Positions 10,237-20,284 are shown, numbered from the stretch's first letter. The stretch: DNA of 64,000 nt from Olsenella uli (GCF_016900775.1 NZ_JACJKN010000001.1:1-64000), one strand, 5' to 3'. The notes: generated by a model from the letters alone, not told the origin. Program-made: numbers and translations.

Positions 10237-10307
10237 ACCTGACAAGGGTGACGGGGGAGTTTGTCATGAAGCCATTCGTGACAAACCCCCCGTCACCCTT
10301 GTCAGGT
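10237..10307 (+). repeat. Full palindromic copy of the TGACAA element (family B)
   Basis: Left arm 10237-10266 and right arm 10279-10307 pair along their whole length except for one bulged A (10258), around a 12-nt loop. The left arm starts ACCTGACAAGGGTGACGGGG. Half-copies occur at 35063-35091 and, inverted, at 50810-50838. It lies 12 nt after the histidine phosphatase stop and probably closes that unit. Confidence 0.75.
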
Positions 10308-10313
10308 CATGGG

Positions 10314-10335
10314 ATGGATACGCCCGGAGGCGCGG
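10314..10335 (+). promoter_or_regulatory. Conserved 22-nt motif upstream of rplC (copy 2)
   Basis: It starts ATGGATACGCCCGG, identical in its first 14 bases to the copy before rpsL. It follows the family B hairpin directly and lies 45 nt before the -35 box of the rplC promoter. It diverges from the other copies in its last third. Confidence 0.45.
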
Positions 10336-10380
10336 AAACTCGAGCCGCAGGTCAGGGCCTACAAAACTTTTGCGGAGACA

Positions 10381-10409
10381 TTGTGAATTCAGGTAGGCGC
10401 GTGTAGACT
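10381..10409 (+). promoter_or_regulatory. Promoter of the rplC-rplD-rplW unit
   Basis: TTGTGA (10381-10386), a 17-bp spacer and TAGACT (10404-10409) give a good sigma-70-type promoter. The implied leader before rplC is about 120 nt, long enough for a regulatory structure, but I see no recognisable L4-type leader. Confidence 0.65.
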
Positions 10410-10536
10410 AGACAGGCTGCGCTAATGGGGAGAACTATGCGTCAAGCCAGGACGCAGCAGATACAGGACGTGGTCCGCTGGGGAGGGGCAAAGGGTGCCC
10501 CACAGGTCCCATGACCACCGAAGGTTAGGAAAGAGC

Positions 10537-11157
10537 ATGGTCAGCACGATCCTTGGCCGCAAGCTTGGGATGACGCAGATCTGGGACGAGAACGACAACG
10601 TCGTGCCCGTCACCGTCATCCAGGCTGGCCCCTGCACCGTCTCGCAGGTCAAGACGAAGGCGACCGACGGCTACGACGCCGTCCAGATCGGCTTCGGAGA
10701 CATCTCCGCCAAGCACGTCAACAAGCCCATGGCCGGCCACTTCAAGGCCGCCGGCGTCGAGCCGATGCGCTACCTGCGCGAGGTTCGCGTTGAGAACGGC
10801 GAGGAGCACAAGACGGGCGACGTCGTCACCGTCGCCGACTTCGCCGACGTCAAGGCCGTCGACGTCATCGGCACCTCCAAGGGCAAGGGCTTCCAGGGCA
10901 CCATCAAGCGCTGGAACTTCTCCCGCGGCCCCATGACCCACGGCTCCCGCAACCAGCGCCGTCCGGGCTCCATCGGCCAGTGCGCCTACCCCGCGCGCGT
11001 CCGCAAGGGCCTGCACATGTACGGCCACATGGGCGACGAGCGCGTGACGGTCAAGAACCTCAAGCTCGTCCGCGTTGACGCCGAGCAGAACCTCATGCTC
11101 GTCAAGGGCGCTGTCCCCGGCGGCAAGAACGCCCTCGTCCAGGTCCGCATGGCCTAA
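10537..11157 (+). CDS. rplC: 50S ribosomal protein L3
   Basis: L3 is an early 23S rRNA binder close to the peptidyl-transferase centre. The 206-residue protein begins VSTILGRKLGMTQIW and has the NQRRPGSIGQCAYPARVRKG loop. The ATG at 10537 follows TTAGGAAAG; an upstream in-frame codon at 10495 lacks a ribosome site. It heads this S10-type unit because rpsJ lies 2 kb upstream behind fusA. Confidence 0.98.
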   Translation: MVSTILGRKLGMTQIWDENDNVVPVTVIQAGPCTVSQVKTKATDGYDAVQIGFGDISAKHVNKPMAGHFKAAGVEPMRYLREVRVENGEEHKTGDVVTVADFADVKAVDVIGTSKGKGFQGTIKRWNFSRGPMTHGSRNQRRPGSIGQCAYPARVRKGLHMYGHMGDERVTVKNLKLVRVDAEQNLMLVKGAVPGGKNALVQVRMA

Positions 11158-11194
11158 GTGCCAGGAAATCTCTTAGGCTAACAAGGAGGACAGA

Positions 11195-11821
11195 ATGTCC
11201 AAGTACGCTATCAAGAACGCTGAGGGGGCTCAGGTCGCCGAGGCCGAGCTCGCCGACGGCGTCTTCGGCATCGAGCCGAACATCCCCGTCATCCACCAGG
11301 TCGTGGTGTGCCAGGCCTCCTGCGCCCGTCAGGGCACCCACGCCGTGAAGAACCGCCACGAGGTCTCCGGCGGCGGCGCCAAGCCCTACCGCCAGAAGGG
11401 CACCGGCCGCGCCCGCCAGGGCTCCACGCGCGCCGCGCAGTGGACCGGCGGCGGCGTCGTCTTCGGCCCCACCCCGCGCACCCACAACAAGCGCATCAAC
11501 AGCAAGATGGTCAAGCTCGCCATGCGCTCCGTGCTCTCCGGCAAGGTCGCCGACAACGAGCTCGTCCTCGTCGATGCCCTCTCCTTTGAGAAGCCGTCCA
11601 CGAAGCAGGCCAAGGCGCTTCTCGCCGGCCTCGGCATCGAGGGCAAGCGCGTGACCGTGGTCGTCTCCGACGACGACGTCAACACCTACCTCTCGTTCCG
11701 CAACCTCGAGAAGGTCAACGTCATCGGCATGTCCGAGGCCACGACCCGCAACCTCATCGACAACGGCGCCCTCGTCATGACCGCCGACATCGCCAAGTAC
11801 TTCGAGGAGGTGCTCGCATAA
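11195..11821 (+). CDS. rplD: 50S ribosomal protein L4
   Basis: L4 lines the exit tunnel and in E. coli autoregulates the S10 operon. The 208-residue protein has the tunnel-loop signature [19 protein letters not shown] and the [12 protein letters not shown] segment. AAGGAGG precedes the ATG. Its stop shares one base with the rplW start, so the two are translationally coupled. Confidence 0.98.
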   Translation: MSKYAIKNAEGAQVAEAELADGVFGIEPNIPVIHQVVVCQASCARQGTHAVKNRHEVSGGGAKPYRQKGTGRARQGSTRAAQWTGGGVVFGPTPRTHNKRINSKMVKLAMRSVLSGKVADNELVLVDALSFEKPSTKQAKALLAGLGIEGKRVTVVVSDDDVNTYLSFRNLEKVNVIGMSEATTRNLIDNGALVMTADIAKYFEEVLA

Positions 11822-12120
11822 TGAACTCCGCCTACGACGTGATCATCCGCCCGATCGTCTCCGAGCGTTCCTTTGACCTCATGGAGCAGGGCAAGTACAC
11901 CTTCGAGGTGGCCAAGGCCGCTCCCAAGGAGGAAATCGCCGCCGCCATCGAGAAGCTCTTCGACGTTCACGTGGTGAAGGTCAACACCATGAACGTCTCC
12001 GGCAAGAAGAAGCGCGTCCGCTACCAGACCCCTGGCACCACGCGCTCCTGGAAGAAGGCCGTCGTGACCCTCGCCGCTGGCGAGACGATCGAGATCTTCG
12101 GCCAGCAGTCCGCCGAGTAG
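11821..12120 (+). CDS. rplW: 50S ribosomal protein L23
   Basis: L23 sits at the exit-tunnel mouth, where SRP and trigger factor dock. The 99-residue protein has DVIIRPIVSERSFDLME and a late GKKKRVRYQTPGTTRSWKKA basic loop. The ATG at 11821 overlaps the rplD stop by one base. An intrinsic terminator follows 12 nt after the stop, which is unusual because rplB normally follows directly. Confidence 0.97.
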   Translation: MNSAYDVIIRPIVSERSFDLMEQGKYTFEVAKAAPKEEIAAAIEKLFDVHVVKVNTMNVSGKKKRVRYQTPGTTRSWKKAVVTLAAGETIEIFGQQSAE

Positions 12121-12131
12121 GTCAGCACCTC

Positions 12132-12162
12132 GCCCGCGCCCCCAGAAGGGGGCCGGGCTTTT
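12132..12162 (+). terminator. Intrinsic terminator between rplW and rplB
   Basis: The stem pairs GCCCG (12132-12136) with CGGGC (12154-12158), then G-C and CCCCC (12139-12143) with GGGGG (12148-12152), with one bulged base, an AGAA loop and TTTT after it. It looks like a working or partial terminator inside what is normally one S10 operon. Confidence 0.7.
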
Positions 12163-12174
12163 GTGCCGCGCGTG

Positions 12175-12196
12175 ATGGATACGCGCGGAACCGTGG
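12175..12196 (+). promoter_or_regulatory. Conserved 22-nt motif upstream of rplB (copy 3)
   Basis: It starts ATGGATACGCGCGG and matches the rpsL copy at 20 of 22 positions. It lies just after the rplW terminator and 85 nt before the rplB start. I do not find a convincing -35/-10 pair downstream of it, so the rplB promoter is not located. Confidence 0.45.
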
Positions 12197-12259
12197 TAAT
12201 CCGGTGTCGCCCGCCAATCCCTGAGCGGTCGGCCAACGGAAGAAGAAGGGAAAGAGTCA

Positions 12260-13096
<837 letters not shown>

Positions 13097-13126
13097 TCGC
13101 AACACGAGTAGTAGGAGATAGAAAGC

Positions 13127-13387
13127 ATGAGCAGAAGTCTCAAGAAGGGCCCGTTCGTGGAGACTCGCCTCCTCGCGCGTGTCGCCGCTCAGAACGAGGC
13201 CGGCACCAAGGAGGTCATCAAGACCTGGTCGCGCTCCTCGACCATCTTCCCCGAGATGGTCGGCCACACGATCGCCGTCCACGACGGTCGCAAGCACGTG
13301 CCCGTGTACGTCACCGAGTCCATGGTCGGGCACAAGCTGGGCGAGTTCGCCCCCACCCGCACCTTCCGTGGTCACAAGGAAAAGTAG
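13127..13387 (+). CDS. rpsS: 30S ribosomal protein S19
   Basis: S19 is a 30S head protein that works with S13 near the A-site tRNA. The 86-residue protein starts [12 protein letters not shown] and has [17 protein letters not shown], both diagnostic. TAGGAG precedes the start. It stands between rplB and rplV in standard order. Confidence 0.98.
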   Translation: MSRSLKKGPFVETRLLARVAAQNEAGTKEVIKTWSRSSTIFPEMVGHTIAVHDGRKHVPVYVTESMVGHKLGEFAPTRTFRGHKEK

Positions 13388-13403
13388 GGGGTAGGGAAAG
13401 AAC

Positions 13404-13766
13404 ATGCCTCAGAACACCAACACCAACGAGGTCCGCGCGACGGCCAAGTACGTCCGCGTCGCCCCGCGCAAGGCTCGCGCCGTCGTCTCGCTGATCCGCG
13501 AGCTCCCCGTCGAGAAGGCCCTCGAGGTCCTGCAGTTCTCGACCCGCGCTGCTGCCGTGGACGTGGCCAAGGTCCTGCGCTCCGCGATCGCCAACGCCGA
13601 GAACAACAACGGCCTGCGCGGCGACAGCCTCTACGTGAAGCTCGCCTACGTCGACGAGGGCCCCACGCTCAAGCGCATCCGCCCGCGCGCCAAGGGCTCC
13701 GCGTCGCGCATCAACAAGCGCATGAGCCACATCACCGTCGTCGTCGCTCCTCGAAAGGAGGCGTAG
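13404..13766 (+). CDS. rplV: 50S ribosomal protein L22
   Basis: L22 forms the exit-tunnel constriction together with L4. The 120-residue protein has [18 protein letters not shown] near the start and the tunnel hairpin [20 protein letters not shown] near the end. It follows rpsS by 16 nt and precedes rpsC by 7 nt, as expected for tightly coupled genes. Confidence 0.98.
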   Translation: MPQNTNTNEVRATAKYVRVAPRKARAVVSLIRELPVEKALEVLQFSTRAAAVDVAKVLRSAIANAENNNGLRGDSLYVKLAYVDEGPTLKRIRPRAKGSASRINKRMSHITVVVAPRKEA

Positions 13767-13773
13767 GGAAAGC

Positions 13774-14483
<710 letters not shown>

Positions 14484-14484
<1 letters not shown>

Positions 14485-14909
14485 TGCTCGCACCTAAGCG
14501 CGTTCTTCACCGCAAGGTCCAGCGTGGCTCCATGAAGGGTCACGCCAAGGGCAACACCCAGCTGCACTTTGGTTCCTACGGCATCCAGGCCCTCGAGGCC
14601 CACTGGATCACCAACCGTCAGATCGAGGCCTGCCGTGTCGCCATGACCCGCTACATGAAGCGTGGCGGCAAGGTCTGGATCACGATCTTCCCGGACAAGC
14701 CCATCACCAAGAAGCCCGCCGAGACCCGCATGGGCTCGGGCAAGGGCAACCCCGAGGAGTGGGTGGCCGTCGTCAAGCCGGGCCGCATCATGTTTGAGAT
14801 TGATGGCGTGTCCGACGAGGTGGCTCGCGAGGCTCTCCGTCTGGCCCAGCACAAGCTGCCGATCAAGACCAAGATCGTCGCCCGCACCGACCAGGACGGG
14901 GAGGAATAG
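14484..14909 (+). CDS. rplP: 50S ribosomal protein L16
   Basis: L16 helps position A-site tRNA. The 141-residue protein starts [19 protein letters not shown] and has [18 protein letters not shown]. The ATG at 14484 overlaps the rpsC stop (TAATG), and the gene lies 3 nt before rpmC. Confidence 0.98.
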
Positions 14910-14912
14910 GCA

Positions 14913-15128
14913 ATGAAGTACACCGAGATCAAGGCCATGAGCGACGACGAGCTCGCCAAGAAGCTGGAGGAGGGCCGCGCTGAGCTCTTCAACCTCCGCT
15001 TCCAGATGGCCACGAGCCAGCTTGACAACACGGCTCGCGTCAAGACCGTGAAGAAGGACATCGCGCGCGTTCTCACCGAGCAGCGCGCCCGCCAGATCGC
15101 GGCTGAGCAGTCCGCCGCGCAGAACTAG
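14913..15128 (+). CDS. rpmC: 50S ribosomal protein L29
   Basis: L29 is a small helical-hairpin protein near the tunnel exit. The 71-residue chain has [16 protein letters not shown], the family core. A GGGGAGG site lies at the end of rplP. The C-terminus is slightly extended and Ala/Gln-rich. Confidence 0.96.
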   Translation: MKYTEIKAMSDDELAKKLEEGRAELFNLRFQMATSQLDNTARVKTVKKDIARVLTEQRARQIAAEQSAAQN

Positions 15129-15145
15129 ATCGCAGGAGAATGACT

Positions 15146-15412
15146 ATGGCTGAGACCGAGAAGAGGAACGCGCGCAAGGTCGTCACCGGGACGGTCGTCT
15201 CCATCTCTGGCGACAAGTCCATCACGGTGAAGATCGACTACCGCAAGCGTCACCCCAAGTACGGCAAGATGATGACCATCTCCAAGAAGCTCCACGCTCA
15301 CGACGAGAAGAACGAGTGCGGCATCGGCGATACCGTCACCGTCATGGAGACTCGTCCGCTGTCCAAGACCAAGCGTTGGCGTCTCGTGGAGATCGTCGAG
15401 CGCGCCAAGTAA
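15146..15412 (+). CDS. rpsQ: 30S ribosomal protein S17
   Basis: S17 binds 16S rRNA early in assembly. The OB-fold protein has [18 protein letters not shown] and the [18 protein letters not shown] end. The ATG at 15146 (88 residues) is preferred over 15140, which would leave only about one base after the AGGAG site at 15134-15138. A 79-nt spacer with a strong hairpin follows. Confidence 0.96.
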   Translation: MAETEKRNARKVVTGTVVSISGDKSITVKIDYRKRHPKYGKMMTISKKLHAHDEKNECGIGDTVTVMETRPLSKTKRWRLVEIVERAK

Positions 15413-15429
15413 GTATCAGTGACGAGCCC

Positions 15430-15472
15430 TGCCCACGTGCGTCGCACGAAAGGACGCACCTCTGGGTGGGCA
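15430..15472 (+). repeat. Two-part hairpin between rpsQ and rplN
   Basis: TGCCCAC (15430-15436) pairs with GTGGGCA (15466-15472), and GTGCGTC (15437-15443) with GACGCAC (15453-15459). A 6-nt bulge lies on the 3' side and the loop is 9 nt. There is no T-run. It ends 19 nt before the rplN start, so it could affect rplN translation. Confidence 0.6.
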
Positions 15473-15491
15473 CACGTTCGGAGGAACACCA

Positions 15492-15860
15492 ATGATTCAG
15501 ATGGAGACCATGCTCAACGTCGCTGACAACAGCGGCGCTCGACGCGTGAAGTGCGTCAAGGTCCTCGGTGGCTCCAAGCGTCGCTACGCCGGCCTGGCCG
15601 ACGTCATCATCGGCGCCGTGCAGGAGGCTACCCCGGGCGGTTCCGTGAAGAAGGGCGACATCGTCCGCTGCGTCATCGTGCGCACGGTCAAGGAGACCCG
15701 TCGCAAGGACGGCAGCTACATCCGCTTTGACCAGAACGCCTGCGTCCTGGTCAACAAGGATGGCGAGCCCAAGGGCACCCGTATCTTCGGGCCCGTCGCC
15801 CGCGAGCTGCGCGACCACAAGTACATGAAGATCGTCTCGCTCGCGCCTGAGACGCTCTAG
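15492..15860 (+). CDS. rplN: 50S ribosomal protein L14
   Basis: L14 lies at the subunit interface. The 122-residue protein starts [19 protein letters not shown] and has [20 protein letters not shown], fully typical. GGAGGA precedes the ATG. Unlike in E. coli, a structured 79-nt spacer separates it from rpsQ. Confidence 0.98.
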   Translation: MIQMETMLNVADNSGARRVKCVKVLGGSKRRYAGLADVIIGAVQEATPGGSVKKGDIVRCVIVRTVKETRRKDGSYIRFDQNACVLVNKDGEPKGTRIFGPVARELRDHKYMKIVSLAPETL

Positions 15861-15873
15861 GGAGTGAGGACGA

Positions 15874-16191
15874 ATGGCTAAGATGCATGTCAAGAAGGGC
15901 GACAAGGTCGTCGTCCTCTCCGGTAAGGACAAGGGCAAGGAGGGCGAGATCCTCCGCGCCAAGCCCGCCGAGGGCAAGGTCATCGTTGAGGGCGTCGCCA
16001 TGGTCAAGAAGGCCGTGCGCCCCAACGCGCAGAACCAGCAGGGCGGCATCGTCGAGCAGGAGGCCGCGATCGACGCCTCCAACGTCATGCTCGTCTGCCC
16101 GAGCTGCGGCAAGCCCACGCGCGTCGGTCACGACGTGAACGACGAGGGCAAGAAGGTCCGCGTGTGCAAGAAGTGCGGCGCCAAGTTCTAA
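15874..16191 (+). CDS. rplX: 50S ribosomal protein L24
   Basis: L24 initiates 50S assembly. The 105-residue protein has the KOW motif [20 protein letters not shown] and a C-terminal zinc-ribbon-like part with [11 protein letters not shown] and CKKCG, as seen in Gram-positive L24. A 623-bp gap, exceptional for this operon, separates it from rplE. Confidence 0.97.
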   Translation: MAKMHVKKGDKVVVLSGKDKGKEGEILRAKPAEGKVIVEGVAMVKKAVRPNAQNQQGGIVEQEAAIDASNVMLVCPSCGKPTRVGHDVNDEGKKVRVCKKCGAKF

Positions 16192-16213
16192 GGGACTGAC
16201 GACGCTCTGCCCG

Positions 16214-16279
16214 GGAGGCCCCGGTTTTCCTCCGAGAAGTGCGCTTCGCGAAACTTCTCTCCGGAAAACCGGGGCCTCC
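16214..16279 (+). repeat. Large hairpin after rplX (family A, copy 2)
   Basis: Arms 16214-16230 and 16263-16279 (17 bp, GGAGGCCCCGG start) pair perfectly. An inner 7-bp stem joins 16234-16240 to 16253-16259, and the tip is GCGCTTCGCGAA. It starts 23 nt after the rplX stop. Compared with the rpsJ copy, the tip changes CAC-GTG to CGC-GCG, a paired substitution that keeps the small stem. Confidence 0.75.
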
Positions 16280-16348
16280 TTGCATATGCGAAGCCGCATC
16301 AGCCCCGCTTGGCGCCGCCCTGGTCTGTGCTCCGTCTGGAGACATGCG

Positions 16349-16570
16349 CCCAGATGCTGATTTGAGTAGGTGGCGGTACTCAGATGCGGAGGTGCGTACT
16401 GGCTGTGACTCAGATGCGAATCTGAGCGGCCAATCAGCGTGATGTTGATGCGTAAATGCGCCTTCAAGCACGTCGCCCCTCAGCCTCTGGCACTCAGATG
16501 CGGAAATGAGTACAGAGCGGTGCTCAGATGCGGATTTGAGCGGGGAGTGATGCTCAGAACCGCAACTGAG
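16349..16570 (+). repeat. Array of 18-nt palindromes on a 30-bp period
   Basis: Six copies related to CTCAGATGCGGATTTGAG start at 16349, 16379, 16409, 16493, 16523 and 16553. Spacing is exactly 30 bp within each trio, and a degraded stretch (16427-16492) separates the trios. Several copies fold into 5-7-bp stems with 4-nt loops such as GCGA or GCGG. The 12-nt spacers vary. It fills much of the rplX-rplE gap. There is no ORF and no CRISPR character. Confidence 0.75.
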
Positions 16571-16656
16571 TGGCGAGAAGAGCGGGTGAGAAGGACGTGG
16601 TATCGCGTGGGCCGGCGGAGACGAATGTGCATAAACGGTGCGTCGTTCTTCTCGGT

Positions 16657-16685
16657 TTTCCTTTTGTGGAGAAAGGGCGTATTAT
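16657..16685 (+). promoter_or_regulatory. Probable promoter of the rplE unit
   Basis: TATTAT (16680-16685) is a very good -10 in an otherwise GC-rich region; the best -35 at 17-18 bp is weak (TTTTCC/TTTCCT). It lies 110 nt after the hairpin array and about 130 nt before rplE, suggesting that rplE starts a new transcription unit. Confidence 0.45.
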
Positions 16686-16814
16686 GTTTCCTTGCGTCTC
16701 TGGGTAGGGAGGATTCTGCCCCGGGCGTGTGACAAGGCTCCCGGCCCCGCCAAGGCAGGGAGGTACGAGGTTGGAAACCCCGTGCTGAGAACCCCAAGAG
16801 TCAAAGGAGTGGAC

Positions 16815-17372
16815 ATGGCAGACAAGTACGTACCGCGTCTCAAGGAGCAGTACTTCGCCACCGTGCGTGACGAACTCCAGAAGCAGTTTGGCTACAAGAA
16901 CGTTCACCAGATCCCGAAGATCGAGAAGATCGTCGTGAACATGGGCGTCGGCGAGGCCGCCACGGACGCCAAGGCCATCGACGGCGCCGTCGCCGACCTG
17001 CGCGCCATCACCGGCCAGCAGCCCCTCGTGACCCACGCCCGCAAGTCCATCGCGACCTTCCACCTGCGCGCCGGCATGCCGATCGGCGCCAAGGTCACCC
17101 TGCGCGGCGACCGCATGTGGGAGTTCTTCGATCGCCTCATCTCCATCGCCATCCCGCGCATCCGCGACTTCCGCGGCATCTCCCCGAAGAGCTTCGACGG
17201 CCGTGGCAACTTCTCCATGGGCGTCACCGAGCAGCTCATCTTCCCGGAGATTGACTTCGACAAGATCGACCACACCCGCGGCATGGACATCACCATCGTG
17301 ACCACCGCTCAGACCGACGAGGAGGGCAAGGCGCTGCTCAAGGCCTTCCACTTCCCGTTCAAGGCTGAGTAG
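16815..17372 (+). CDS. rplE: 50S ribosomal protein L5
   Basis: L5 binds 5S rRNA in the central protuberance. The 185-residue protein has [16 protein letters not shown], a KVTLRG segment and the [20 protein letters not shown] signature. The ATG at 16815 follows AAAGGAG; the frame is open further upstream, but the family N-terminus ([13 protein letters not shown]) fixes the start. Confidence 0.97.
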   Translation: MADKYVPRLKEQYFATVRDELQKQFGYKNVHQIPKIEKIVVNMGVGEAATDAKAIDGAVADLRAITGQQPLVTHARKSIATFHLRAGMPIGAKVTLRGDRMWEFFDRLISIAIPRIRDFRGISPKSFDGRGNFSMGVTEQLIFPEIDFDKIDHTRGMDITIVTTAQTDEEGKALLKAFHFPFKAE

Positions 17373-17436
17373 GTCAAATACCAACAAAGGCGCCTCGGCT
17401 CGGCCGGGGCGCCCGGATTGCAATGAAGGAGGATTT

Positions 17437-17622
17437 GTGGCTAAGACATCGATGATCGTCAAGGCTCAGCGCGAGCCGAAGTTCTCGACGCGCAAGCAGA
17501 ACCGCTGCCAGCGTTGTGGGCGTCCCCACTCCGTCTATCGCAAGTTCGGCCTCTGCCGCGTCTGCTTCCGCGAGCTTGCGAGCAAAGGCGAGCTTCCCGG
17601 CGTCCGCAAGGCGAGCTGGTAG
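17437..17622 (+). CDS. rpsN: 30S ribosomal protein S14, zinc-binding type
   Basis: S14 is a 30S head protein. The 61-residue short form has two CxxC pairs (CQRCGRPH and CRVCFRE), so it is the C+ zinc type. It starts with GTG at 17437 after AAGGAGG. A small hairpin (GGCGCC 17389-17394 with GGCGCC 17408-17413) precedes it. Confidence 0.97.
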   Translation: MAKTSMIVKAQREPKFSTRKQNRCQRCGRPHSVYRKFGLCRVCFRELASKGELPGVRKASW

Positions 17623-17711
17623 GACCCCGGGGCTCTGGCGTCCAGGCGCTTGCGCCACGGGTGCGAGCGAACCGGACACGCAGGTTCATCATTACCGAAG
17701 GAGAATGATCC

Positions 17712-18110
17712 ATGAAGATCACTGATCCCATTTCTGACATGCTGACGCGCATCCGCAACGCGAACGCCGCCAACAAGGCCGAGGTCTCCATGCCCTCGAC
17801 CAAGGTGCTCGTTGAGATCGCCCGCGTCATCTGCGAGGAGGGATACATCGCCGGGTACGAGGTCGAGGACACGACCCCGCAGAAGACCCTCCACATCACG
17901 CTCAAGTACGGCGCGCGCCACGCCAAGGTCATCCGTGGCATCCGCCGCATCTCCAAGCCCGGCCTGCGCATCTACTCCACCGCGGAGAAGCTTCCGCGCG
18001 TGCTCGGCGGCCTCGGCTCCGCCGTCATCTCGACCTCCAAGGGCATGATGTGCGACCGCGATGCTCGCAAGCTCGGCATCGGCGGCGAGGTCATCGCCTA
18101 CATCTGGTAA
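17712..18110 (+). CDS. rpsH: 30S ribosomal protein S8
   Basis: S8 is a central 16S rRNA binder and the classical spc-operon repressor in E. coli. The 132-residue protein starts MKITDPISDMLTRIRNAN and ends GGEVIAYIW, both diagnostic. AAGGAGAA precedes the ATG. Confidence 0.98.
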   Translation: MKITDPISDMLTRIRNANAANKAEVSMPSTKVLVEIARVICEEGYIAGYEVEDTTPQKTLHITLKYGARHAKVIRGIRRISKPGLRIYSTAEKLPRVLGGLGSAVISTSKGMMCDRDARKLGIGGEVIAYIW

Positions 18111-18138
18111 CTCACGGCAGGAATGAAAGGAGACAACC

Positions 18139-18675
18139 GTGTCTCGTATTGGTAAGCAGCCTGTCCAGGTTCCCGCCGGAGTCACTGTGACAGTCAACGG
18201 CACCACCGTCACCGTCAAGGGCGGCAAGGGCGAGCTCACCCGCACCTTCTCCGACCTCGTCGAGATCAAGGAGGAGGGCGAGGAGCTCCTCGTCGTCCGC
18301 GTGGACGAGTCCACCGCCTCCAACGCCCAGCAGGGCCTCACCCGCACCCTTCTCCACAACATGGTGATCGGCGTCTCCGAGGGCTTTGAGAAGAAGCTCG
18401 AGCTCACCGGCGTCGGCTACCGTGCCACGCTCAAGGGCAAGGACCTCGACCTCTCGCTCGGCTACTCCCACCCGGTGGTCTACCCGGCCCCCGAGAACAT
18501 CACCTTCGAGGTGCCCGACAACACCCACATCAACGTCAAGGGCATCTCCAAGGAGCAGGTCGGCCAGGTGGCCGCCGAGATTCGCATGAAGCGCCCGCCC
18601 GAGCCGTACAAGGGCAAGGGCATCCACTACGTGGGCGAGCACATTCGCAGGAAGCTCGGCAAGGCCGCCAAGTAG
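18139..18675 (+). CDS. rplF: 50S ribosomal protein L6
   Basis: L6 lies near the sarcin-ricin loop and the factor-binding site. The 178-residue protein starts SRIGKQPVQVPAGV and has RPPEPYKGKGI near the end. It starts with GTG at 18139 after AAAGGAGA. Confidence 0.98.
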   Translation: MSRIGKQPVQVPAGVTVTVNGTTVTVKGGKGELTRTFSDLVEIKEEGEELLVVRVDESTASNAQQGLTRTLLHNMVIGVSEGFEKKLELTGVGYRATLKGKDLDLSLGYSHPVVYPAPENITFEVPDNTHINVKGISKEQVGQVAAEIRMKRPPEPYKGKGIHYVGEHIRRKLGKAAK

Positions 18676-18737
18676 TCTTCGGCCAGGCAGCGAAAGACCA
18701 TCACCCCGTCAGGTGATGGCACGTCTAAGGAGAAGGA

Positions 18738-19106
18738 ATGAACAAGCAGCAGGCGAAGAAGGCCGGTCTCAAGCGCCGCGAGCGCCGCGTCCGCGCCAAG
18801 ATCTTCGGCACCGCTGAGCGTCCGCGCCTCAGCGTGCACCGCACCAACGCAAACATCTACGCTCAGGTCATCGACGACGCCGACGGCAAGACCATCTGCT
18901 CTGCCTCGACCCTCGACCCCGAGTTCCGCGCCACGGGCAAGATCGGCTCCAACAAGGAGGCGGCCGAGTTCGTTGGCGAGCTCGTGGGTAAGCGTGCCGT
19001 CGAGAAGGGCGTCACCACGGTCACCTTCGACCGCGGTGGTCGCATCTATCACGGCCGTGTCAAGGCTCTGGCAGACGGTGCCCGCAACGCGGGCCTGAAG
19101 TTCTAG
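18738..19106 (+). CDS. rplR: 50S ribosomal protein L18
   Basis: L18 binds 5S rRNA together with L5. The 122-residue protein has the [20 protein letters not shown] core and ends [21 protein letters not shown] precedes the ATG. rpsE starts 9 nt after its stop. Confidence 0.98.
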   Translation: MNKQQAKKAGLKRRERRVRAKIFGTAERPRLSVHRTNANIYAQVIDDADGKTICSASTLDPEFRATGKIGSNKEAAEFVGELVGKRAVEKGVTTVTFDRGGRIYHGRVKALADGARNAGLKF

Positions 19107-19115
19107 GAGGATTCA

Positions 19116-19637
19116 ATGGCACGAGATCGTAAGCGCCAGCAGGACACGGATCTTCAGGAGCGCGTCGTCTACATCCACCGCGTCTCCAAGACCGTCAAGG
19201 GCGGCCGTCGCATGTCCCTCGTGGCCCTCGTGGCCGTCGGTGACGGCAAGGGCAACGTCGGCCTTGGCATGGGCAAGTCCGCCGAGGTGCCCCTGGCCAT
19301 CCAGAAGGGCATCGAGGACGCCAAGAAGAACATGTTCCACGTGCCCGTGACCGAGCACGGCACCATCCCGCACACCGTCGAGGGCCACTACGGCGCCGGC
19401 CGCGTGCTCATCAAGCCGGCCATCGAGGGTACCGGCGTCATCGCCGGCGGCCCCGTGCGCCCGCTCTTCGAGCTCGCTGGCATCACCAACGTGCTCTCCA
19501 AGTCCCTCGGTACCAGCAACGCGATGAACATCATCAAGGCCGCCGCCGAGGGCCTCAAGGAGCTCTCCAGCCCCGAGCAGGCCGCCGAGCGCCGCGGCAT
19601 GACCGTGGGCGAGATGTTTGTCGGGAAGGAGAACTAG
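19116..19637 (+). CDS. rpsE: 30S ribosomal protein S5
   Basis: S5 is needed for decoding fidelity and mRNA unwinding at the entry channel. The 173-residue protein has the dsRNA-binding-like [20 protein letters not shown] and [20 protein letters not shown] blocks. The start follows the rplR stop with AGGAGG in between. Confidence 0.98.
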   Translation: MARDRKRQQDTDLQERVVYIHRVSKTVKGGRRMSLVALVAVGDGKGNVGLGMGKSAEVPLAIQKGIEDAKKNMFHVPVTEHGTIPHTVEGHYGAGRVLIKPAIEGTGVIAGGPVRPLFELAGITNVLSKSLGTSNAMNIIKAAAEGLKELSSPEQAAERRGMTVGEMFVGKEN

Positions 19638-19639
19638 CG

Positions 19640-19825
19640 ATGGCTCAGTCCCTCAAGATCAAGCTCGTGCGCAGCGCCGTTGCCTCCGTCAAGAAGGACC
19701 AGACGGCCACCTGCCGCGCCCTCGGCCTCCGCAAGATCGGCGACGTCGTCGAGCAGCCGGACAACCCGAGCATTCGTGGAATGATCTTCAAGGTCAAGCA
19801 CCTTGTCACCGTGGAAGAGAACTAG
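19640..19825 (+). CDS. rpmD: 50S ribosomal protein L30
   Basis: L30 is a small peripheral 50S protein absent from some lineages. The 61-residue chain has [20 protein letters not shown], typical of bacterial L30. It starts 2 nt after the rpsE stop. Confidence 0.96.
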   Translation: MAQSLKIKLVRSAVASVKKDQTATCRALGLRKIGDVVEQPDNPSIRGMIFKVKHLVTVEEN

Positions 19826-19834
19826 GAGTCACTC

Positions 19835-20284
19835 ATGCAGCTCAACGATCTGCGCCCCGCGGAGGGCTCGCGCAAGAACCGCAAGCGCATCGGCCGCGGC
19901 AACTCGTCCGGTCACGGCACCACGGCCGGCCGCGGCACCAAGGGCCAGCTCTCCCGTTCCGGCGGCGGCAAGGGCAAGGGCTTCGAGGGCGGTCAGCAGC
20001 CGCTCGCGATGCGTCTCCCCAAGCTCCCCGGCTTCACCAACCACAACCGCGTCGAGTACGCTCCGGTGAACGTCGCCCGCCTCGAGGCGCTGTTCTCCGA
20101 CGGTGAGACCGTCGACGCCGATTCCCTGGTTGCCAAGGGCGTCATCAAGCACAACTATATTCCCGTGAAGGTCCTCGGCGACGGCGAGCTGACCAAGAAG
20201 CTCACCGTCAAGGTGGACAAGGTCTCCGCCTCTGCCCAGGCTAAGATCGAGGCGGCCGGAGGAAAGGTCGAGCAGGCGTGCTAA
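19835..20284 (+). CDS. rplO: 50S ribosomal protein L15
   Basis: L15 is a late-assembly 23S rRNA binder. The 149-residue protein has the long Gly/Arg-rich N-terminal tail ([18 protein letters not shown]) and [19 protein letters not shown]. Its end overlaps the secY GTG by 7 nt, coupling ribosome and translocon expression. Confidence 0.97.
   Translation: MQLNDLRPAEGSRKNRKRIGRGNSSGHGTTAGRGTKGQLSRSGGGKGKGFEGGQQPLAMRLPKLPGFTNHNRVEYAPVNVARLEALFSDGETVDADSLVAKGVIKHNYIPVKVLGDGELTKKLTVKVDKVSASAQAKIEAAGGKVEQAC

Noticed and set aside
12197-12259. Promoter for rplB
   Set aside because: No hexamer pair with acceptable spacing was found; TAATCC at 12197 has no -35 partner.
16349-16570. CRISPR array
   Set aside because: The repeats are 18 nt with 12-nt spacers, the repeats vary, and there are no cas genes. 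The dimensions do not fit CRISPR.
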